From: Bifidobacterium bifidum ATCC 29521 = JCM 1255 = DSM 20456
GTDB lineage: Bacteria; Actinomycetota; Actinomycetes; Actinomycetales; Bifidobacteriaceae
NCBI RefSeq assembly: GCF_001025135.1
Contig: NZ_AP012323.1
Location: forward strand, 1,674,001 to 1,738,000
Reading direction: 5' to 3'
Length of the DNA stretch: 64,000 bases
This document shows positions 9,054 to 17,172 of the stretch, in pieces. Both the position numbers and the translations under genes were made by a program. Each line of letters begins with the position of its first letter. Positions within the stretch are counted from its first letter, which is position 1. The notes beneath the pieces were generated by a model. It did not search any database. It saw only the letters and a list, made by a program, of their open reading frames with translations, and was not told the DNA's origin.

Positions 9054-9159
9054 GACCTCTCTTGTACTCTTCCCGTCACCGTCGAGCGAGCGGCGCGCAC
9101 GGCCGGGCCCTGCGTACACGTCGAGAAGTCCCTAACGTCCGGACCTGCGACGGCAACGA

Positions 9160-9213
9160 AAAACCGCATGACTGGCATCGGGCGAGCCGATTCGACGAAT
9201 GTCATGCGGTTTT
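9160..9213. repeat. 13-bp perfect inverted repeat
   Basis: AAAACCGCATGAC at 9160-9172 matches GTCATGCGGTTTT at 9201-9213 exactly, with 28 bases between. It lies between the divergent truncated MFS gene and the esterase gene. It could be an operator for a lost regulator of the transporter or a relic of a terminator. Confidence 0.75.
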
Positions 9214-9347
9214 GAAACAGCCGTCACCGTAGCACGATTTGCAAATCCGCATAAGTCGCATCCGCGTGTCGTGCGCGTATCATGCTGGTAGAGGACGCGG
9301 CGAATCCTCGCTCGCGCCAGACCGAGCGACGACAGGAAAGGGAGACC

Positions 9348-10190
9348 ATGCAGCATTTCACCCAGGTCATCGACGGCATCGACGGCTCGCGGGCCGAACT
9401 CGTCGGCTATGTGATCGACAACAGCCCGGAGATGGATCCGGACCGGCGCCGGCCGGCGATCCTGATCATTCCCGGCGGCGGGTACGCTATCGGATCCGAC
9501 CGTGAATCCGAACCGGTCGCGCTGCAATTCCTCGCGGCCGGCTATCAGGCGTTCGTACTGAAATACTCCTGCGTGCCAAGCCGGTACCCGGTGGCGTTGC
9601 TGGAGATGGCCGAAGCGATGTCGATGATTCGCGAGCATGCCGACGAATGGCATGTGGATGCCGGGCGCGTGGCGGCCATCGGGTTTTCGGCCGGTGGTCA
9701 TCTCGCCGCGAACCTGACGACGGTTTCCAGCGATGCCGAGCTGCGCGACGCCGGATATGATCCGGCTGCCGTGCGCCCGGACGCGCTGCTGTTGTGCTAT
9801 CCGGTAATCACGTCTGGCCGGTTCGCGCACCGCGGCAGTTTCGACAACCTGCTGGGTGACGGCAAAGACGATGCGTCGCTGCTGGAGCTGCTGTCGATCG
9901 AGAAGCATGTCGACGCGACCATGCCGCCGGTGTTCATCTGGCACACCATCACCGATCAGGCCGTTCCTGTGGAGAATTCACTGTTGATGATCCAGGCGTG
10001 CCGTGACGCCGGGGTCAGTATCGAGGCGCACCTGTTCCCGCAGGGCGGGCATGGACTGTCGCTCGCCACCGTGGACACCGCGCGTGCCGGCTCGCCGGGC
10101 GAGGGTGACCTCAACAACGTCGTGCCGGCAGTGCAGATCTGGCCGCGGCTCGCCTTCGACTGGCTCCGCCGCACGTTCGACGTGAGGTAA
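9348..10190 (+). CDS. alpha/beta hydrolase, acetylesterase-like
   Basis: The 280-residue cytosolic protein has an oxyanion-hole motif IPGGGYAIGSDRE near the N-terminus, the nucleophile elbow GFSAGGHLAAN, a C-terminal Asp in ITDQAVPVENS and the catalytic His in GGHGLSLA. This order matches small esterases related to Axe-type xylan acetylesterases and BD-FAE enzymes, which deacetylate sugars. The physiological substrate is unknown. The start has AAAGGGAG upstream. The gene stands alone. Confidence 0.85.
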   Translation: MQHFTQVIDGIDGSRAELVGYVIDNSPEMDPDRRRPAILIIPGGGYAIGSDRESEPVALQFLAAGYQAFVLKYSCVPSRYPVALLEMAEAMSMIREHADEWHVDAGRVAAIGFSAGGHLAANLTTVSSDAELRDAGYDPAAVRPDALLLCYPVITSGRFAHRGSFDNLLGDGKDDASLLELLSIEKHVDATMPPVFIWHTITDQAVPVENSLLMIQACRDAGVSIEAHLFPQGGHGLSLATVDTARAGSPGEGDLNNVVPAVQIWPRLAFDWLRRTFDVR

Positions 10191-10256
10191 AGGCTGCTGT
10201 CGGAGGTTCACAGGCCCATTCGCGCATATCCCGCGCCTGTGCCTTGGCTGTGCGCC

Positions 10257-10417
10257 GTCACCGTGCGTGGGTTATTGCGTCACTGTGCGAGGGTACCGTC
10301 ACCGTGCGCGCCCTCACGCACAGTGACACATCAAGAAAATCCCTGTTTTCCAATGCTTTCCGGGTACCGTCACGCTGCGTGTGCCCTCGCAGCGTGACGG
10401 TACCCGCGCACAGTGAC
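10257..10417. repeat. array of seven GTCACNNTGCG words in both orientations
   Basis: The 11-base word GTCACNNTGCG occurs at 10257, 10279, 10298 and 10369 on the plus strand and, inverted, at 10317, 10388 and 10407. Copies at 10362-10379 and 10388-10405 form an 18-bp perfect inverted repeat with an 8-base loop. Those at 10279-10289 and 10317-10327 form an 11-bp one. The array fills the gap between two convergent genes, so it is not a promoter region for either. Confidence 0.85.
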
Positions 10418-10466
10418 GCCGCGGAACAGCCCATTGGCAGCAACCACGGCCGGCAACTTGGCAGTG

Positions 10467-11090
10467 TCACTCACCGGCAGCTTGACGCCGCGCGTTCCGC
10501 GGCTCAGGCTTGGCGTGGATCTTCGCGGTGAGATGGCGCACTTCGATCTTCCATACCGTGACGCTGCGCACCTGCTGATCGGTGAACTCGATATCCGGCA
10601 TGCCCGCCTGCTGCCCCATCAGCAGCCGCAGCCCTTTGCGGCACTCGTCCAGGTCGTCGATCACGCTGGCCACGCCGTTGCCGATCACCGACTTGAACGC
10701 CTCGCCCCAGTTGCACGGGGTGCGGCCGGCGATGACCTCACAATCAGTCTCCATCGAGAACGCCACATCCAACGCGTTTCCCGCAGCCCGGATCGCGTCG
10801 AGTTTGCGGCCGATCGACGCCGAGTGGATGTACAGGGTCAATCCGGCCAGTTCGTCGCCGGTGCCGGCTCCCTCGCGCCGCTGCCATTCGTATCCGAAAT
10901 TCAGCGGCACGATCGTCAGTCCCTCGGCATCCGCATAGCCCACATGCACGATACGGCATGCGGCGATGATTCCCTCGATCTGTTCGCAATCGGTCACCTC
11001 GCGATCGGCGCGGCGCATCATGCGATGGCACCCTGCGACCGTGCGCTCGTTATTGCGTCGCGTCGGACGCGCTTCATCCAGTCCCGTCAT
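10467..11090 (-). CDS. pyridoxamine 5'-phosphate oxidase-like flavin protein
   Basis: The 207-residue protein has the split-barrel arrangement of the PNPOx-like family: RIVHVGYADAEGLTIVPLNFGYEW near residue 45, LYIHSASIGRKLDAIRAAGNALDVAFSME, and a C-terminal VWKIEVRHLTAKIH. Relatives of this type (NimA-like) bind FMN or heme and reduce small molecules, and many are uncharacterised. The ATG at 11090 is 8 bases from AAGGAG, while the ATG at 11096 is too close. It lies downstream of tRNA-Asp. Confidence 0.8.
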   Translation of the reverse strand: MTGLDEARPTRRNNERTVAGCHRMMRRADREVTDCEQIEGIIAACRIVHVGYADAEGLTIVPLNFGYEWQRREGAGTGDELAGLTLYIHSASIGRKLDAIRAAGNALDVAFSMETDCEVIAGRTPCNWGEAFKSVIGNGVASVIDDLDECRKGLRLLMGQQAGMPDIEFTDQQVRSVTVWKIEVRHLTAKIHAKPEPRNARRQAAGE

Positions 11091-11206
11091 CGCCATCGCT
11101 CCTTGTGCCGCCCCGGGTTTGATTTGATGATACTCCCGTTCCATGACCCGTAATTGAAGATGGGATCAGCCGCAATGCGGAGAAAAAGCTGAGCAAAAAG
11201 AAAAAG

Positions 11207-11280
11207 CGACCCCGGCCGGACTTGAACCGGTGACCTCCGCCGTGACAGGGCGGCGCTCTAACCAACTGAGCTACGGGGCC
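11207..11280 (-). tRNA. tRNA-Asp (GTC)
   Basis: A full cloverleaf can be drawn on the minus strand: acceptor GGCCCCG with CGGGGTC, D-arm GCTCAGTTGGTTAGAGC, anticodon stem CCGCC/GGCGG around CTGTCAC (anticodon GTC) and the T-arm with GGTTCAAGTCC. CCA is not encoded. The mature sequence is identical to the second tRNA-Asp at 45901-45974. Confidence 0.97.
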
Positions 11281-11320
11281 GTTCGTGCCGTCATCAGGCA
11301 CAAGAGAATATAATACAGGA

Positions 11321-11888
11321 CTACTCGACCATGGGCGTGTCGCGGCCAAGCGCCCGATAAAGACCGGTCGCACACGGCAACCGGTCAATGCCCGGCCGGG
11401 CGAGCGCACAGTACGGCCACAAATGCGCCTTGGTAACGGCTATGAACTCCCGGATGAACGCCGTGGGCCAGTAGTAGCCACGCGTATGGCTGCCGCCCCC
11501 ATCCGCCTTCAGCCCGATATGATGCGCGTATTCGCTGGCTCGGAACACATGGTAATCGCTGGCGACCAGCGCGCAACGGTAGGCGAGGCCCCGGCGCCCG
11601 GGGACCGATTGCACGCCGCTGCGCGCATCCATGATCTCCTTCGAAAAACGAAGATTCTCCATGGTCGTGGTGGAACGGTCCTCCATGAGCACCGCGTCGG
11701 CGGGAACATGGCGGCTTTCCGTCAGGTACCGCCGCATCGATTCGGCTTCGGACACCACTTCGTCGCTCCCCTGTCCGCCGGAGGCGACGAACACGCCCGT
11801 CTTGCCCTGCTTCTCCCACAATGGCCGCCGCCAGCAGCGCCGGCAACGACGCCAACGTCATGCCGAAATTCATTCCGGCCTTCCCCAC
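11321..11888 (-). pseudogene. YdcF/SanA-like (DUF218) gene, damaged at both ends
   Basis: The central frame has the DUF218 core: VFVASGGQGSDEVVSEAESM, then MEDRSTTTMENLRFSKEIM and LVASDYHVFRASEYAHHIGL. Before WEKQGKT the frame turns into an implausible Arg/Cys-rich string. A hydrophobic segment expected in the N-terminal membrane part (FGMTLASLPALLAAAI) lies in another frame. After HLWPY the expected membrane helix is replaced by a different frame. I read this as a gene with an internal deletion and at least one frameshift. Intact relatives are membrane proteins of unclear role in envelope metabolism. Confidence 0.65.
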
Positions 11889-12090
11889 CAGTCATCGTCT
11901 TCTCGACGATGCGCTGAGACCCGTCACTATACCGCGGAACCTGCGGCCGTACCACTTACGCCGGTGGCCATCCACCACCGTCTCTTCCCCCGGCATGTGC
12001 GATGCCCTATAATCGTAGATTTGTCCTATTCACACGCCTCGGGCACACCGCCACGACCTCATGCGTGTACAGTGCAGGAAGGATTTCCAT

Positions 12091-12484
12091 ATGGAACCGA
12101 ATTATCTCGTGTTGCTGGGAATCGTCATCGTGATCATAGGGTTCGCCCTCAAGCTCGATGCGATCCTGATCATCATCGTGTCCGCCGTGGCGACTGCGCT
12201 CGTCGGCGGCATCATTCCCAAGGGCAACGTCACGATCGGCATCATCGTGTTCGGCGTGGGCATGATGCTGTTCACGATGATCATGGGCAACGCGTTCGCC
12301 GCGATCACCGTGATGACCGTGGGCATCGGCGCGCCATTCGTGCTCGCCTATGGCGGCCAACTTCAACATCGTGCCCGTTGCGATGCTCGACATGAAGGAC
12401 CGCATGGGCGTGATCAAGAAGCAGGTGCTGCCGGCGATGGTGATGATCGTCGTGCAGATCGTGTACATGCTCATCGCCCAGTGA
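12091..12484 (+). pseudogene. collapsed DUF969-DUF979 transporter genes
   Basis: The start at 12091 (AGGAAGGA upstream) gives about 40 residues of a DUF969 protein (NYLVLLGIVIVIIGFALKLD). These are joined in frame to the C-terminal part of a DUF979 protein (GMMLFTMIMGNAFAAITVMTVGIGAPFV). At about 12352 the frame shifts to the DUF979 C-terminus (MAANFNIVPVAMLDMKDRMG) ending at 12484. DUF969 and DUF979 are usually two separate membrane proteins encoded before pcp and are thought to import pyroglutamate-type substrates. Two deletions have reduced them to one broken frame. Confidence 0.8.
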
Positions 12485-12524
12485 CACCGTATTCCATCCG
12501 TATATTTCAAGCAAAGGAGCCATT

Positions 12525-13172
12525 ATGAGCAAGATCCTGGTCACCGGATTCGATCCGTTCGGCGGCGAGCCGGTCAATCCCGCATTCGAAGCGGTCAAGC
12601 TGCTGCCCGAGTCCATCGCGGGCGTGAGCGTCGTCAAATTGGAGATTCCGACCGTGTTCACGCGCAGCGCCATGGTGGTCGAGGAGGCCATCGAACGCGA
12701 GAAGCCCGATTACGTGCTGTGCATCGGTCAGGCCGGAGGCCGTTCGGCCGTGACCGTGGAGAAGGTCGCGATCAATCTGGCCGAAGCCCGCATCCCCGAC
12801 AACGACGGCGAGCAGCCATTCGACACCCCGCTGCGCGAGGACGGCGACACCGCGTATTTCGCCACGCTGCCGGTCAAGACCATGGTCAAGCGCATCAACG
12901 CGAGCGGCATCCCGGCGCTCATGTCGTACACGGCTGGCACCTACGTGTGCAACAGCATCATGTACAACGTGCTGTACCTGCTCGACCGCAGGTTCCCCGG
13001 AGTCAAGGGCGGCTTCATCCACGTGCCGTACGCGACCGCGCAGGGCGTGGGCAAGCCGAACGGCACGCCCACCATGGAAATCGCGACAATGGCCAAGGCC
13101 ATCGAGGCCGCGATCGAAGCCGCAGTGAGCGTCGATGAGGATGCCACCGACATCATGGGCGAAACCCACTAA
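12525..13172 (+). CDS. pcp: pyroglutamyl peptidase (C15)
   Basis: The 215-residue cytosolic cysteine peptidase removes N-terminal pyroglutamate from peptides. It starts ILVTGFDPFGGEPVNPA, a C15 signature, and has the catalytic Cys in AGTYVCNSIMYN and the catalytic His in GFIHVPYATAQ. Length is normal for the family and the gene looks intact. The start is set by AAAGGAG. Its usual transporter partner upstream is destroyed. Confidence 0.95.
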   Translation: MSKILVTGFDPFGGEPVNPAFEAVKLLPESIAGVSVVKLEIPTVFTRSAMVVEEAIEREKPDYVLCIGQAGGRSAVTVEKVAINLAEARIPDNDGEQPFDTPLREDGDTAYFATLPVKTMVKRINASGIPALMSYTAGTYVCNSIMYNVLYLLDRRFPGVKGGFIHVPYATAQGVGKPNGTPTMEIATMAKAIEAAIEAAVSVDEDATDIMGETH

Positions 13173-13210
13173 TCACGCCCACCCGTCGAAAACCACTGAC
13201 ATATCAGCCC

Positions 13211-13240
13211 GCCGACGAGCCCGCTCATGGGTTCGTCGGC
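13211..13240 (+). terminator. hairpin after pcp
   Basis: GCCGACGAGCCC pairs with GGGTTCGTCGGC with one G-T pair, around a 6-base loop, 38 bases after the pcp stop. No T-run follows, so termination would be weak or factor-assisted. Confidence 0.55.
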
Positions 13241-13259
13241 ACACTGCAGACGGACCGAA

Positions 13260-13457
13260 TCACTTATCGGGAAGCCGGCCGTCGGGATCGCACACGATCC
13301 ATTCGCCGCTGGGATCCACGGCGACCGTCGGGTGAGGAAACACCTGGTCGAACAGGTCCGCGTCCTCGATGACCCGTTCCGAGGTCTTGTACGGGACAGG
13401 CCTGGCACCGGCCAGACGTATGCGCGCATTATCGACCTCAAATCGTTCCACGGCCAT
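13260..13457 (-). CDS. unrecognised 65-residue frame, possibly a C-terminal fragment
   Basis: The frame runs from an ATG at 13457 with a weak GAAGG upstream and ends GEWIVCDPDGRLPDK. The composition (VIEDADLFDQVFPHPTVAVD) looks protein-like and it is on the strand opposite to pcp. I recognise no family. It may be the end of a larger lost gene, because the DNA upstream of it shows no continuing frame. Confidence 0.3.
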   Translation of the reverse strand: MAVERFEVDNARIRLAGARPVPYKTSERVIEDADLFDQVFPHPTVAVDPSGEWIVCDPDGRLPDK

Positions 13458-13878
13458 ATGGTCGCCTTCTCGCGATGGCCACTCGAACGAGCCGTGAAAT
13501 CACGATGCGCAATATCCAAATACCGGCGCTCTCTCCGGGGATGAACGTGCAAACGATGAACGGGCAGATGATGAACGTGGCGACCCCGCCGCACTCCCAT
13601 GAGATTTCTCGCGCAGCCATACTGATTCCGCGGGGCCGCGCTTGCGTTCCAACCACTCCGATTCCATACGACCATTACCTATCCTGACGGCCATTATTTC
13701 CCCTGATTGGGGCGCCACGCCCCACTCCAGCCCTTCCGATACCATGGTATGCGGTGGTTTGGCATGCCCGCGACCGACATGCGGACGGGCACCGCATGGA
13801 ACGGCCGGCATGCGCGGACCAAAAGCACAGACCAGAAAACGGCGGAATCCCAACCCCTTTAAGGAGTAACTGCATACC

Positions 13879-13960
13879 ATGGCAGAGTTTATTGTTCAGA
13901 TGGGTCAGCCTTCGTGATCGTTGCTATTTCAACGTTTCCTTGGCGTGTCCGCTGACACAA
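13879..13960 (+). repeat. 82-bp repeat, copy 1, with a 12-codon MAEF micro-ORF
   Basis: This segment is repeated with only two mismatches at 16703-16784. It opens with a 12-codon frame (MAEFIVQMGQPS, 13879-13917) preceded here by TAAGGAG. The peptide resembles the first residues of EttA (MAEFVYQM). The rest of the repeat is non-coding and leads straight into a perfect palindrome. Confidence 0.85.
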
Positions 13961-14003
13961 AACGCTCGGGAACCAACCCGGTGGTTCCCGAGCGTTTTGT
14001 GTC
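13954..14003. terminator. 22-bp perfect palindrome, terminator-like
   Basis: GACACAAAACGCTCGGGAACCA (13954-13975 is the left arm) has its exact complement at 13982-14003 around a 6-base loop. The right arm contains GCGTTTTGTGTC, so an RNA made from the micro-ORF would end in a very stable hairpin. Because it is symmetrical it could terminate transcription from both sides. Confidence 0.75.
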
Positions 14004-14324
14004 AAGACTGTGTCACCTATTGTGTCATCAATCAGTCGGATTCCATTCAGATGATCATGCAATTCACTGCGTTCGGAACGGATGACACTAGACACATGTC
14101 CTGGCCCGCAGCTCCGCTGATTCACGTCAACACAGTAAGCATCAATGCATACCTATCCCATTCAGCCACGGGCACAGCCTACTCAACAGACCAATCCCCG
14201 AACCAACGGCGAAACCGAAACAAGCTTCAATCAAAATCAGAAACCTCATCGTTTCACCCCAGACCAGAAACCATCGTTGGCCCACCCGTGACCATCACCG
14301 CCTCCCTTGAATCCAGAGAACGGA
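14004..14324. other. 320-bp stretch without a recognised gene
   Basis: This DNA has visibly lower GC than the core genes around it. It has no open frame with a ribosome site and recognisable content. It ends at the promoter of the DUF3800-associated RNA. Confidence 0.5.
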
Positions 14325-14353
14325 TTGACATCATCACACAAGACCAGTAAACT
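14325..14353 (+). promoter_or_regulatory. consensus-like promoter of the DUF3800 leader RNA
   Basis: TTGACA at 14325-14330 and TAAACT at 14348-14353 are separated by exactly 17 bases. Transcription would start near 14360, within a few bases of the structured element below. This is among the best sigma-70-type promoters in the window. Confidence 0.7.
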
Positions 14354-14354
14354 A

Positions 14355-14412
14355 GGCTTGCTTTCTCTTAGCAATAAGGAAGGCTCCAAGCCGCCGGGGG
14401 TATTCCCCCGGC
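14355..14412 (+). ncRNA. candidate DUF3800-associated structured RNA
   Basis: The segment can fold as a small hairpin (TTGCT 14358-14362 with AGCAA 14370-14374) or, exclusively, as a longer helix GGCTTG 14355-14360 with CAAGCC 14387-14392. It is followed by GCCGGGGG/CCCCCGGC (14393-14412) around TATT and then CACTTCTTTTTC, which has the look of an intrinsic terminator. The promoter lies directly upstream and a DUF3800 gene directly downstream. Conserved RNA motifs next to DUF3800 genes have been reported in comparative RNA surveys. Whether this matches one of them I cannot check. Confidence 0.5.
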
Positions 14413-14440
14413 ACTTCTTTTTCATCCGGGGAGGCCGGCG

Positions 14441-15118
14441 ATGCGCGAGTTGAGCATCATGGTCGACGAGTCCGGCGAATGGGGCAAACTCTCCAAGTAC
14501 TATCTCATCACGCTCGTGTTCCATGACCAGTCAGAACCGGTCATGCCCCACATCGAACGCTATGAGCAACACCTCGCGGATGCCTCACTGCCAGACATTC
14601 CCTTCCACGCAGGACCATTGCTCAACGGGCACGCCGACTACGAGACCCTCAGCATGGCCGACCGCAAGCGCCTGTTCGTCGCGTTCTTCACCCTCGCACG
14701 GAATCTGCCCTTCACCTACGTGACGTTCGCACACCGCAAAAGCGAGTTCGACAACGACAAACGTCGTTTCGAGGCTTAGCTGCGGCGAGACCTGGCGAAC
14801 TATCTGCTGACACACCTCGACAGATTCCAGTCGTACGACACCATCAAGATCTATTACGACAACGGACAGCAGGTCGTTACCAACGCGTTGAAGGCATCCA
14901 TCGGCTATGCACTCTCCAAGGAAGCGGTCATCTACCGCAAAGCCGACCCTAAAGACTACCGCCTCGAACAAGCAGCCGATCTCATGTGCACCATCGAATT
15001 GACCGCGCTGAAATTCAAAGCCGGAGAAAACACCGAAACCGATCACAAAATGTTCGGAGACTGGCGCTCATTCAAACAGAACTACCTCAAAGCGTTACGC
15101 CGCAAACAAGCAAAATAA
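14441..15118 (+). pseudogene. DUF3800 gene with an internal amber stop
   Basis: The gene starts at ATG 14441 behind GGGGAGG. The N-terminal half has the family's acidic motif (IMVDESGEWG near residue 5), and the second half continues in the same frame (LRRDLANYLL, IYYDNGQQVVTNAL, EQAADLMCTIE). A single TAG at 14777-14779 splits it into 112 and about 113 codons. DUF3800 proteins are predicted RNase H-like proteins of unknown role, common on mobile DNA. The Asp-Glu near the start and the later Asp and Glu positions are kept, so the break looks recent. Confidence 0.8.
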
Positions 15119-15251
15119 CCGCCATATCCCGCATCGTTTCCAACAGACGCTTGCATAAAAACACTCAGCCCGCATACGACGAAAGGGTGGGCATGCCATG
15201 AAAGGACATGCCCACCCCTGATGTCAGTGGTTCGGCAAACCGGCTACGTGT

Positions 15252-16359
15252 TTAGCAGCGGATCCTCCTCACCGCTGTAAAACCGGCACCCAGCACGGCC
15301 AGGGCGACCAGCGCACCGGCCACGACCGCACGTCAACGCCGGTCTTGGCCAACCCCTGCTTCTTGCCATCGTTCTTGGAATCGGCCTTCTTGTCACTTGC
15401 AGACGGCCTGGTTGCAGCCGGTCTGTTGCTGTCGGACGGCTTGCCCTTCGCCTCATCCTTCAGGTTATCGATGTACACGCGGGCGGTTTTGCCCGGCTCG
15501 ACCTTGCCACCGGCAACCGCAGCCTTCACGTCAGTCTTATCAGGCAACGTCTCAGCAGGCTTCGCAGCCGCGACGGACTTCGTCGTGAAATCAGGGACGA
15601 ACTTCAACGCGTTCTCGTTGTCCTCCACCCAATGGCTCACCTTGGTATTGGAATCCTTGTAGATGGGCTGCGCGTACAGCGCGACTTGCCGGATATCCAC
15701 CGGGGTCTTCACATGCACGCCATTACGCAGCAATTCGTTCGACGTGTCCTGAACGACTTCCTGATAGGGGTACGAAGGAAAATCAGAGCCCTTTGCGTTG
15801 TTCGTATACGCGGTGTTGGGAGTCAAGCCAATCAATGGGAAACCAAAACTGCCGGAAGCCTTGCCATTCCAGGAGTTCTTGTTGAAATACCTGGCGAACC
15901 ATTGGCCAGAGGCCTTGAAAGCCACCTTGCTCCCATCAGTCGATAGGTCATTGTCGTTAAAGACGCCCTTGTACTCCTTATCGCCATGGAAGCCATAGAT
16001 GCTGTCGTACGAGCCTGCGGTCAGCTCATCATCGGAAACGCCCGTGCTGCATATGGGAATCCAGTACCCCCGATGGTATTCGCACTTGAGTGCGCCTTCT
16101 CTATCGGGGTGATGTCGGTGATACGCTGCACCTCGATAGAGAAGCACACGTCCTTGATCTCGTCCACCTGCGCAGGGTCGATCTTGTAGTCGAACGACAC
16201 GTTCGCCGTCTGCGCTCCCACATCCGACACCCTCACGTTGGACGACGTGATCGGATTGTCCTTATTCGTTACATCCGCCGCGTTCGCAGTGGCGACGCCC
16301 CCGAACAATGTGCATGCGGCCACGGCCAACGCCGCCATGGCCTTTCCGAAACGCCTCAC
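15252..16359 (-). pseudogene. sortase-anchored surface protein gene with two frameshifts
   Basis: A GTG at 16359 behind AAGGGAA starts a signal peptide (ALAVAACTLFGGVATANA). Near 16090 the frame breaks: removing two bases would join EIKDVCFSIEVQR... to the frame with CEYHRGYWIPICS. That frame runs through a secreted-looking domain and a Lys/Ser/Asp-rich stalk to an LAKTG sorting-type motif. Just after it a second frameshift separates the motif from its membrane helix and basic tail (VVAGALVALAVLG, then RRIRC). Repaired, it would be a wall-anchored protein of about 365 residues. I do not recognise the outer domain. Confidence 0.75.
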
Positions 16360-16489
16360 GACATTCCCTTTCCCCCAGGTCCCCCGGGATTCTCATCGAA
16401 GGACGACGGGCAACCCCGCCTCCATACCCTGAAAACGCTAGCCCCCCGTGGCCTCATTCTGACGGCGTCAGGACACGCCGCATGCGCGC

Positions 16490-16706
16490 GTTCGCGCTGT
16501 TGCGCCATGACGATGGCGTATGGGATAATCCACAAGGTGCTTTTGCGTGGACCGGAACGGCCGTGGCGACACGGAAAACGGACGGGCGGATGACACGAAT
16601 GACTGCCGTCCGGGACACCCCCCGAAACCGGTTGTGTCATTACCGGATCAGGGTCCCGCAAAACGTTGGAATTTCAACGTTTAGTGAATGGTTAGGTATT
16701 ATATGG
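16490..16706 (+). repeat. partial copy of the ettA promoter, leader and start
   Basis: This segment resembles 20613-20844, the region before ettA: the same promoter elements (TTGCGC 16500-16505 and GATAAT 16524-16529), CCACAAGGTGCTTTTGCGT, GTCCGGGACACC, GGGTCCCGCAAAACGTTGGAA, and the final GTGAATGGTTAGGTATTAT before ATGGC. The middle part has diverged and is 17 bases shorter. Conserved blocks separated by variable ones suggest the leader is structured. Confidence 0.85.
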
Positions 16707-16784
16707 CTGAGTTTATTGTTCAGATGGGTCAGCCTTCGTGATCGTTGCTATTTCAACGTTTCCTTGGCGTGTCCGCTGGCACAA
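16703..16784 (+). repeat. 82-bp repeat, copy 2, with the MAEF micro-ORF
   Basis: Nearly identical to 13879-13960. Here the 12-codon frame (16703-16741) sits directly behind the copied ettA leader, so the leader now drives a truncated EttA-like start (MAEFIVQMGQPS) and not a full gene. Downstream the sequence diverges from copy 1 but again holds CACTTGTGTCAAG words. Confidence 0.85.
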
Positions 16785-16947
16785 AAGTGTGTCATGGTCG
16801 GCTTGGATCGTCACTTGTGTCAAGTTTGTGTCATCTGTCGCTAATCCGAGACCCAGCATTGCTAGAATCGATGTAAGCGATGCCGACGCGACGGCATTCC
16901 ACACCACGGAAGATTCATTCACTTTCGATGAGGCAAGGAGGCGAGAC

Positions 16948-17172
16948 ATGACGAAGCTCGAACGCAGCCAGATCGATTTCTCCACGTTTATGCTGTATCG
17001 GCTCGCCGAGCATTGGGGCAAGTCCGTGCCCGACACCTATCGCATTCTCGATAAGGCCAACGCTATCGACGGCTACCTTGTCCCCTGCTACGACATGCTG
17101 CACACACTCGGCAGCGAATACCTCGTCAACGACCTGACGGACTACGTGCGCGAGCAGGGAATCTGCATATGA
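16948..17172 (+). CDS. DUF3791 protein, probable antitoxin component
   Basis: The 74-residue protein matches the DUF3791 pattern: FMLYRLAEHWGKSVPDTYRIL, then IDGYLVPCYDMLHTLGSEYLVNDL. It is predicted to be all-helical and cytosolic. DUF3791 genes are found beside DUF3990 genes and are thought to be their partners, probably neutralising them. The start at 16948 follows AAGGAGG. The stop overlaps the next start by ATGA, so the two are translated together. A possible -10 (TAGAAT) lies at 16863-16868. Confidence 0.75.
   Translation: MTKLERSQIDFSTFMLYRLAEHWGKSVPDTYRILDKANAIDGYLVPCYDMLHTLGSEYLVNDLTDYVREQGICI

Noticed and set aside
13173..13700. Overlapping frames after pcp as a real gene pair
   Set aside because: Only the 65-residue minus-strand frame looks protein-like. 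The rest are overlapping frames without motifs or ribosome sites.
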